DNA of 46,712 bases from Pseudomonadota bacterium (GTDB lineage Bacteria; Myxococcota_A; Polyangia; Polyangiales; JAFGIB01), in contig JADGRE010000019.1 of NCBI GenBank assembly GCA_017881185.1, forward strand, positions 1 to 46,712. The letters run 5' to 3'. Shown piece after piece: positions 42,001 to 46,712 of the stretch; position 1 is the first letter of the stretch; the number at the start of each line of letters is the position of its first letter. The notes under the pieces were generated by a model, which was not told the DNA's origin, made no database searches, and worked only from the letters and a program-made list of their open reading frames with translations. A program made the translations under genes and the position numbers.

Positions 42001-42987
42001 TCAGCGACCCGTGGTGATCACGCACTTGCCCACGACCTCGCGGTTGATCACGCAGTTGAGCGCGTCGGCTGCCCGCGGGAGCGGGAAGGTGTGCGAGATG
42101 ATGGGCTTGAGCGCGCCGGCTTCGTACCACTCGAACATCGTCTGGAAGTTCTTGCGATTCACGTCGGGCTCGCGGCCGAGCCAGGCGCCCCAGAACACGC
42201 CGATCAACGAAGCGCTCTTGAGCAACACGAGGTTCGCCGGAATTTTTGGGATGTCCCCGCCCGCGAAGCCAATGACCAGCACGCGGCCGTTCCAGTTGAG
42301 ACAGCGCAGTGAGGTCTCGAGCAGCTCGCCGCCGACGGCGTCATAGACCACGTCTGCGCCTTTGCCGCCGGTGATGGCGCGGACCTTCTCTTTCCAGTTG
42401 GTCTCGGTCTTGTAGTTGATGGTGTGCTCGATGCCGTAGTGCTTGGCGATGCGCGCGAGCTTCTCGTCGCTGCCGCCAGTGGCGATGATCTTGGCGCCGA
42501 GCTTCTTGCCGATGTCGACCGCGGCCGTGCCGACGCCGCCGGCCGCGCCGTGGACGAGCAACACTTCGCCGGGTTGCATCTGCGCGCGTTGCACCAGAGC
42601 GTAGTAGCTCGTGCCGTAGGTCATGGAGAAACCCGCGGCGACCGTGTAGTCCATGCTCTTGGGAAGCGTCATGCAGCTGACGGCTGCGGCGATGGCTTCG
42701 TCGGCGAAGCCGCCGGCTCCCACCATGGCCATCACGCGCTCACCCACCTTGACCGTGGTCACGTCGGGTGCAACTTCAGTGACTTGCCCCGCGACCTCGG
42801 CGCCCGGTGCGAACGGGAAGGGCGGCTTGAACTGGTACTTGCCTTGGATCATCAGCACATCGGGGAAGTTCACGCCTGCGGCATGCACCGCGATGCGCAC
42901 TTGACCAGGCCCGAGTGGCTTCTGCGGTTGCTCTTCGAGCACCAGACTTTCGGGCGGACCAAAGGCTTTGCACAGCATGGCTTTCAC
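42001..42987 (-). CDS. NADPH:quinone oxidoreductase (zinc-free MDR family)
   Basis: The start is GTG at 42987, preceded by AAGGAG; an ATG three codons in is the alternative. The 328-residue protein has the quinone-oxidoreductase MDR layout: [32 protein letters not shown], and the nucleotide motif [30 protein letters not shown] follows. It lacks the zinc-ligand cysteines of alcohol dehydrogenases. It probably reduces quinones or enoyl compounds with NADPH. The frame stays open far upstream into the acyl-CoA dehydrogenase fragment, without a stop, so a fusion is formally possible but unlikely. Confidence 0.9.
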   Translation of the reverse strand: MKAMLCKAFGPPESLVLEEQPQKPLGPGQVRIAVHAAGVNFPDVLMIQGKYQFKPPFPFAPGAEVAGQVTEVAPDVTTVKVGERVMAMVGAGGFADEAIAAAVSCMTLPKSMDYTVAAGFSMTYGTSYYALVQRAQMQPGEVLLVHGAAGGVGTAAVDIGKKLGAKIIATGGSDEKLARIAKHYGIEHTINYKTETNWKEKVRAITGGKGADVVYDAVGGELLETSLRCLNWNGRVLVIGFAGGDIPKIPANLVLLKSASLIGVFWGAWLGREPDVNRKNFQTMFEWYEAGALKPIISHTFPLPRAADALNCVINREVVGKCVITTGR

Positions 42988-43107
42988 GGGGCGCAGTCTC
43001 CTTGTCGCACGCGGCCGCGCGAAGAGCGGCCGGTGTTTGGCTTGTACAGCGGGCTGATGCAGAGGGTCAAATCGGGCTCTGGGCCCGCGGTCCACGCAAG
43101 GCGTGGA

Positions 43108-43293
43108 GTAGCCGTTGAGCTGGGCGTAGCGCTCGCGGAAGTGAGCGACGTCGCCGAAGTTGAGCTCGCAGGCGCGCGCGGGCTGCATGAAGAAGCCGGT
43201 GTCGTGCTCGTCGGTAATGTCGATGCCGCCATGCAGCTGCACCGCTTCGTTGGCCGCCAAGACGTAGCTATCCGAGCAGCGAGCCTTGGCCAC
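43108..43293 (-). pseudogene. C-terminal fragment of an acyl-CoA dehydrogenase
   Basis: About 62 codons read VAKARCSDSYVLAANEAVQL, then HGGIDITDEHDTGFFMQPA, FGDVAHFRERYAQLNGY. This matches the C-terminal end of acyl-CoA dehydrogenases (VQxHGGIxxTDExDxGFF, ...FGD...R...LNGY). No upstream dehydrogenase sequence is present and an in-frame TGA lies six codons before the first codon. The fragment is distinct from the complete dehydrogenase at 40769-41974. The frame runs on without a stop for 121 nt into the oxidoreductase gene. It is a deletion remnant, or possibly the N-terminus of a fused product. Confidence 0.75.
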
Positions 43294-43361
43294 GCAGACC
43301 CTCTCGAATCAATCGCCAGGCAGATCGAGCACACGCTTGGAGCAAGGATACCGCGGCGATT

Positions 43362-43949
43362 CTACAGCAGGCCGTGGCGCACGAGCTCCGCGCGCAGCGC
43401 AGCCACGTCGCCGCGAAAGTGCACGCTCGGCAGGCCCAGCGCGCGCGCCGCGTCGCAATTCACCGCGCGGTCGTCGACGAACAGACAAGCCGCGGGCGGC
43501 AGGCCCAGGGTCTCACAAGCGGTCACGAACGCGCCGGGTGCGGGCTTGCGAACTCCGGTGTTGCACGACACGAACGACAGCTCGACGTAGCGCGACAGCG
43601 CCAGGCGCTCGTCGATCAACTGATACCAGTTGGGGTAGTTCGAGAGCGCGTGCATCGGGACGCCGCGCTCGCGCAGCTCCACGAGCAAGCTCTCGATTCC
43701 GGGCAGCCAGCAGTACGCGTCGGCCATGTGCTGCTTGAGCCCGGGGCCATCGATGCGCGTGCCATCGCGGAAGAAGCGCGCGTACAGCTCTTCCTCGCGG
43801 AGCTTGCCCAACTCGAACTCGCCCCACGCCGTGGGGTGTTTTTTTGCAAGCAGCTCGTCGAACGACAGACCGAGGAAGCTCGGCATGTGCGTGAAGAAGG
43901 GATCACGCACCAGCGTGTCCATGATGTCCCACAGAATGACCTTGGCCAC
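43362..43949 (-). CDS. HAD-like protein with DxMDT motif I
   Basis: The 195-residue protein has a class I HAD layout: motif I LWDIMDTLV with nucleophile Asp8, a helical cap, motif II ALSNYPNW, motif III region VRKPAPGAF with the Lys, and motif IV FVDDRAVN. The usual second Asp of D-x-D is Met10, and Asp11 falls one position later. I recall plant and bacterial HAD homologues with the same DxMDT(I/L)VxDPF string, so this is probably a subfamily trait. Hydrolase activity may be altered. It lies between the oxidoreductase remnant and the LexA gene, with a 16-bp tandem repeat before it. Confidence 0.8.
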   Translation of the reverse strand: MAKVILWDIMDTLVRDPFFTHMPSFLGLSFDELLAKKHPTAWGEFELGKLREEELYARFFRDGTRIDGPGLKQHMADAYCWLPGIESLLVELRERGVPMHALSNYPNWYQLIDERLALSRYVELSFVSCNTGVRKPAPGAFVTACETLGLPPAACLFVDDRAVNCDAARALGLPSVHFRGDVAALRAELVRHGLL

Positions 43950-43966
43950 GCTGCAGTATGGATCGA

Positions 43967-44014
43967 TTCCGCACCGTACAGCTTCCGCACCGTGCAGCTT
44001 CCGCAGCGTACAGC
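43967..44014. repeat. Three 16-bp tandem repeats
   Basis: The units TTCCGCACCGTACAGC (43967-43982), TTCCGCACCGTGCAGC (43983-43998) and TTCCGCAGCGTACAGC (43999-44014) differ by one base each. They lie between the HAD gene start (43949) and the LexA stop (44029). Tandem recognition sites or slippage are both possible. Confidence 0.85.
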
Positions 44015-44028
44015 ACGGCGCGCGCCGC

Positions 44029-44763
44029 TCAGTTGAGCTTGCGGTAGATGCCCACGACCACGCCCAGGATGTGCGTGGAGCGCCAGTCGTCCTTCTGGAT
44101 GACGATGTCGGTCATGCGCTCGTTGGCAGGCACCAGGCGCACGCGGTCGGACTCCGGGTAGTAGTACTTGCAGGTGGCTTCGTCGCCGACCAGTGCGACG
44201 ATGATCTCGCCGCGCCGCGCTTCGATCTGCTTCTTCACGAAGACGTAGTCGCCATCGAGGATGCCGGCGTTGATCATCGATTCGCCCTTCACGCGCAGGC
44301 CGAACACGTCGCGAGCGCCACCGACCAACATGCGGTCGATGTGCACGGTGTCTTGCGGGGTCTCGATCGCCTCGCTGAGTTGGCCGGCCGCGACGCGGCC
44401 GATGATGGGGATCTCGATGAGGTTGTCGCCGAGATCGATGCCGTGCGACGCGTGTCCGTTGCTGCCATGCCCATTGGTGCCATGCCCGTTGGTGCCCGCG
44501 CCGTTCGCGCCGTTGGTACCCGCGCCGTTCGCTCCGCCTTGGATGGCGTACAGTTGCGTGGGGCGCAGGGCGCGCGACTTCATGTCCTCGCGCGTGAGGT
44601 AGCCCTTGCGCTCGAGCGCGCGTAGGTGGTCGTTCACGCCGTTGGTGCTGCGGATGCCCATGAAGTTGCCGATTTCGCGCAGCGTGGGCGGGTAACCACG
44701 GTCAACGATGGAGGACTGGATGTACTGCAGCACCATCTCTTGTCGCTGGGTCAGCTTCTGCAC
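44029..44763 (-). CDS. lexA: LexA repressor with Gly/Asn/His-rich hinge
   Basis: The start is GTG at 44763 with GAGG about 8 nt upstream. The 244-residue protein is about 40 longer than typical LexA. The winged helix has PPTLREIGNFMGIRSTNGVN and DHLRAL; the peptidase domain has Ala126-Gly127 (GRVAAGQL), Ser162 (KGESMINAGILDGD) and Lys199 (DEATCKYY). The extra length is a hinge at about 76-108 built of NGxGTNG units, encoded by imperfect DNA repeats (about 44440-44540). The recognition helix (STNGVNDHLRAL) is the canonical Gram-negative/delta type and unlike the cassette LexA at 29147. It likely runs the general SOS response. Confidence 0.92.
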   Translation of the reverse strand: MQKLTQRQEMVLQYIQSSIVDRGYPPTLREIGNFMGIRSTNGVNDHLRALERKGYLTREDMKSRALRPTQLYAIQGGANGAGTNGANGAGTNGHGTNGHGSNGHASHGIDLGDNLIEIPIIGRVAAGQLSEAIETPQDTVHIDRMLVGGARDVFGLRVKGESMINAGILDGDYVFVKKQIEARRGEIIVALVGDEATCKYYYPESDRVRLVPANERMTDIVIQKDDWRSTHILGVVVGIYRKLN

Positions 44764-44810
44764 CGGAGCACCTCGTGGTTGGCTAAGCCCGTCACGTGAT
44801 GACCAGCTTG

Positions 44811-44848
44811 TCCTATAGGGTATCTCCTATAGGGTGTGTCCTATACAG
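44811..44848. repeat. Three 14-bp spaced TCCTATA repeats, two with palindromic CCTATAGG
   Basis: TCCTATAGGG occurs at 44811-44820 and 44825-44834, and TCCTATACAG at 44839-44848, each 14 bp apart. The core CCTATAGG is an 8-bp palindrome. The array is 48-85 bp upstream of the LexA start, inside its probable leader. It could be an operator array for LexA or another regulator. Confidence 0.75.
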
Positions 44849-44881
44849 ACATCCACTGGTCGCACGAATAGGTAAGACAGG

Positions 44882-44910
44882 TGATTACAGAACACGCGAC
44901 CAGATGTCAA
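44882..44910 (-). promoter_or_regulatory. Candidate promoter of the lexA gene at 44.0-44.8 kb
   Basis: On the minus strand TTGACA (44910-44905) and TAATCA (44887-44882) are 17 bp apart. The -35 is perfect and the -10 is weak. The start near 44875 would place the CCTATAGG array between +27 and +65 of the message. ACAGAA/TTCTGT (44887-44892, 44912-44917) and GAATAGG/CCTATTC (44866-44872, 44924-44930) inverted repeats flank it. Confidence 0.4.
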
Positions 44911-45022
44911 ATTCTGTGACAAGCCTATTCTTCGAGTGTTCCCCGGCACTTGGGTAGGTGCATGGGGGCGGCCCGCGCCGGACGGTGATTCGGGTGCGGC
45001 GTGAGCAGGCCTGGCCGCGCGC

Positions 45023-46024
45023 TCAGCCCCGCTCGCTGTCGCGGGTGCGCAATCGGTGAGCGAGCATCTGCAGCGGGTTCCAGCCCAATAGGCCGGACAC
45101 GCTCGACACGTGGGCGACTTGGTCGCGCACGGCACGGGCCAGCGGCTCGAGCCCAGCGAGCACGTCGAAGCCGCCGAGCCACGCGCCCACCTTGCGCGCG
45201 GAGGCTCGCAAGGTGTCTGCGCCCAGGGCGACGTGCACGTACGCAGGCGCAGGATCGATGATGACGTCGCGCACGGCCACTGCCTTGGTCCACGCGCCCG
45301 GTCGCGGGTCGCGCAGCAGCTGCATCAGTTGCTGGCGTTGTGCGAACACGCCGATGTGCACCGGTGCGATGGCTTCGCTGACCGCACGGCGCAGCGCGCG
45401 ATGATCACGCCGGTAGTCGCCTCCGAGCGGACCGGTGACCTCGCTCACGAGCTCGGCACCACCGATCAAGTCAATCTCGGATCCGCGACGTCGCACCACC
45501 AGCGCAGTCCAGATCTCCGTGCCCTCCCAGACTACGGCGAGGAAGGCGTGGTCGTTCGGCAGCACCACGTCGAGCGCACGCGTCACCATCGCGGCCGTGG
45601 GCAGTGGCAGCGGGCTACGTGCAGGCCAGAAATGCAGCAAGCCTTCGCGCTCGATCTCGCGCGTCAGCTGGAGCAACGCCAGCCATTGCGCGACGTAGTC
45701 GTCCTCGGCGAGCACGCGCAATGCGGCGCGTTCCGTCAGCTCTTCGATCGCGCCGCGGCGCACCACGATCGCGCGCCGTGCCAGCTGACGCTCGCACAGT
45801 CGCGGTAGGTCGTCGCGGCTGCCGTAACCGTCAGGGGTGAAGCTGCCGTGAATGCTGTGGAATGCGGCCGCCGGCGTGCCATCGATGTTCTCGACCACGA
45901 CCAAGTAGCCGGTTGCAGTGGCTTGCGTTTCGGTAGGCGTGACGGCCCGCGCCCCCAAGAGCGACAGCAAGTTGATCCACGAGCTGCTGGAGAAACCGGT
46001 GAAGCGCAGGTCGCGGCTCAGCAT
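45023..46024 (-). CDS. Protein of unknown function
   Basis: I do not recognise a family for this 333-residue protein. It has no signal peptide and no membrane helix; it is predicted to be mixed alpha/beta (GYLVVVENID, HAFLAVVWEGTEIWTALVVR, AYVHVALGADTL). The start MLSRDLRFTGFSSSSWINLL is followed by a Thr-rich segment. It begins seven bases before the end of the upstream gene (46018), so the two genes are coupled. Its stop is followed by a 259-bp intergenic region containing the LexA promoter signals. The reading frame is long and free of stops, with codon use like its neighbours, so it is very likely real. Confidence 0.8.
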   Translation of the reverse strand: MLSRDLRFTGFSSSSWINLLSLLGARAVTPTETQATATGYLVVVENIDGTPAAAFHSIHGSFTPDGYGSRDDLPRLCERQLARRAIVVRRGAIEELTERAALRVLAEDDYVAQWLALLQLTREIEREGLLHFWPARSPLPLPTAAMVTRALDVVLPNDHAFLAVVWEGTEIWTALVVRRRGSEIDLIGGAELVSEVTGPLGGDYRRDHRALRRAVSEAIAPVHIGVFAQRQQLMQLLRDPRPGAWTKAVAVRDVIIDPAPAYVHVALGADTLRASARKVGAWLGGFDVLAGLEPLARAVRDQVAHVSSVSGLLGWNPLQMLAHRLRTRDSERG

Positions 46025-46712
46025 GGCGGGACGCTCCTGCGCGCGGAAGCCGGCCGTTGCCGCGCGGGGGCGCCGGCGAGACGCTCGCAGACGAACATGC
46101 GACAGCTGTAACCGTCGAGCGGGAAGCCCACGGTGGTGTCACCCTCGTAGCGCTCGCCGCTCATCGCATCGGTCAGCACCATGGGCTCGGGCAAGCGCAG
46201 CTCGGCGCCTGCGGCGTTGGCCTCCATTTGCATCACGAACAGCAGCCTCGGCGTGTCGCCGTCCACGTGCACGGCGGTCTGCACCGTGTGCGGCGCGGCA
46301 GGGAACGGGCAGGCCAGCGCAAGCTCGTTCACGACGGCATGGACGACTTGTTCGGCGTCGGTCTGGTCGAGCACCGTCACGCAGCGCGAGTTGGGTGGGG
46401 TTGCGAAGACGTGCTCTGCGAGCCTGGCATCCAACTGCGGCAAGCGCGGCCCGTACACCACGTGGCCACCGGTCTCGGAGAACCAGACCAGGCGCTCCCA
46501 GCGTTGCGCATCGGCCAGCTCGTAGCTGGGCACGAAGACCACGCGCATGTTTGCGAGCTGAGCGTCGGGAGCATCGCTCTCGATGTATACGTAAGGCACG
46601 CGCGCGAGCTCCAGCGCCTTGGCGATGCGCGCGACCCAGCGCGGCCACTGCGTCTGGATCGGCTCCGCGAAGCCGAAGTCGTCTTGCAAGCTCGCGGCCG
46701 ACGCGCCTACAC
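46018..46712 (-). CDS. 3' part of a possible GH42-type glycosidase-like protein, cut by window edge
   Basis: About 230 residues are visible and the frame stays open to the window end, so the N-terminal part is missing. The TTG at 46689 is the first start-like codon but the frame continues beyond it. The fragment QTQWPRWVARIAKALELARV, then VPYVYIESD, VFVPSYELADAQRWERLVWF and GGHVVYGPRLP resembles the Rossmann-like trimerisation domain of GH42 beta-galactosidases. A small beta domain (HVDGDTPRLLFVMQMEANAA, then GFPLDGYSCRMFVCERL) fits their C-terminal strand domain. The catalytic barrel would be outside the window, so activity cannot be judged. It overlaps the next gene by seven bases. Confidence 0.5.
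   Translation of the reverse strand, partial: VGASAASLQDDFGFAEPIQTQWPRWVARIAKALELARVPYVYIESDAPDAQLANMRVVFVPSYELADAQRWERLVWFSETGGHVVYGPRLPQLDARLAEHVFATPPNSRCVTVLDQTDAEQVVHAVVNELALACPFPAAPHTVQTAVHVDGDTPRLLFVMQMEANAAGAELRLPEPMVLTDAMSGERYEGDTTVGFPLDGYSCRMFVCERLAGAPARQRPASARRSVPPC

Noticed and set aside
42001-43293. Reading the oxidoreductase and the dehydrogenase tail as one 430-residue enzyme
   Set aside because: The oxidoreductase has its own AAGGAG and GTG start, and the middle segment looks unstructured. The fusion is kept only as an open possibility.
43362-43949. Assigning the HAD-like gene as mtnC to complete methionine salvage
   Set aside because: The motif I differs (DxMDT) and the enolase-phosphatase motifs are not seen; it is also 34 kb from mtnB-mtnD.
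1-46712. tRNA or rRNA genes, CRISPR arrays, insertion sequences, prophage genes
   Set aside because: No spaced direct-repeat array, transposase or integrase motif, terminal inverted repeats, or recognisable RNA gene was seen. Short tandem repeats present have too few units and no spacers. A tRNA scan would be needed to exclude tRNAs fully.

Overview
The window is high-GC, gene-dense DNA that reads as a chromosomal segment of a myxobacterium (Myxococcota, probably Polyangia-like). The taxonomic hints are a FrzS-type pseudo-receiver/coiled-coil protein, a 1400-residue Ser/Thr kinase fused to a large ATPase, several cysteine-rich surface lipoproteins (one with MopE-type CDGxDNDCDG motifs), and a lexA-imuA-imuB-dnaE2 mutagenesis cassette. 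I see no rRNA, tRNA, CRISPR array, IS element, integrase or phage gene. The only gene debris is a short acyl-CoA dehydrogenase fragment.

Layout. 0.1-3.3 kb (minus): an operon of HAD phosphatase, small exported protein, SAM methyltransferase and sulfotransferase. 3.3-4.3 kb: tatA facing a helical-repeat protein. 4.5-6 kb (plus): ECF sigma factor and its zinc-binding membrane anti-sigma. 6.1-8 kb: FrzS-like protein. 8.1-9.5 kb: methionine-salvage genes mtnB and mtnD plus a small CCGxGCxxC protein. 9.5-11 kb (minus): large Cys-rich lipoprotein. 11.2-13.7 kb: FATP-type acyl-CoA synthetase facing a TetR regulator. 13.9-17.7 kb: AstD-like aldehyde dehydrogenase, carboxylesterase and ACP-phosphodiesterase-like protein. 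17.8-19.7 kb: DUF4015 glycosidase-like lipoprotein and an RpiB-type isomerase.

19.7-24.1 kb is a probable polysaccharide O-acylation locus: an MBOAT membrane acyltransferase, an exported SGNH protein, and a diverged paralogous SGNH protein whose gene overlaps the first tail to tail. 24.1-26.6 kb holds three exported Cys-rich proteins. 26.6-29.1 kb holds an alpha/beta hydrolase, a pirin and a PilZ protein.

29.1-35.1 kb is the most coherent system: a LexA-type repressor whose start lies beside a perfect 24-bp palindrome, followed without meaningful gaps by imuA, imuB and dnaE2, a damage-inducible translesion mutasome. A second, canonical LexA with an unusual Gly/Asn/His-rich hinge lies at 44.0-44.8 kb. 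Upstream of it are 14-bp spaced CCTATAGG repeats, so two LexA proteins with different recognition helices and different candidate operators sit 15 kb apart.

35.1-39.3 kb encodes the giant kinase. 39.6-40.7 kb encodes an orphan TRAP-type solute-binding protein with a strong terminator. 40.8-43.3 kb holds an acyl-CoA dehydrogenase, a quinone oxidoreductase and the dehydrogenase fragment. 43.4-43.9 kb holds a HAD-like protein. 45-46.7 kb holds an unknown protein and the 3' part of a possible GH42-like gene cut by the window edge.

Starts were adjusted from the longest open frame where a ribosome binding site, signal peptide or neighbour overlap favoured an internal codon; GTG starts are stated. 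Functional calls rest on motifs read by eye, not on database searches.
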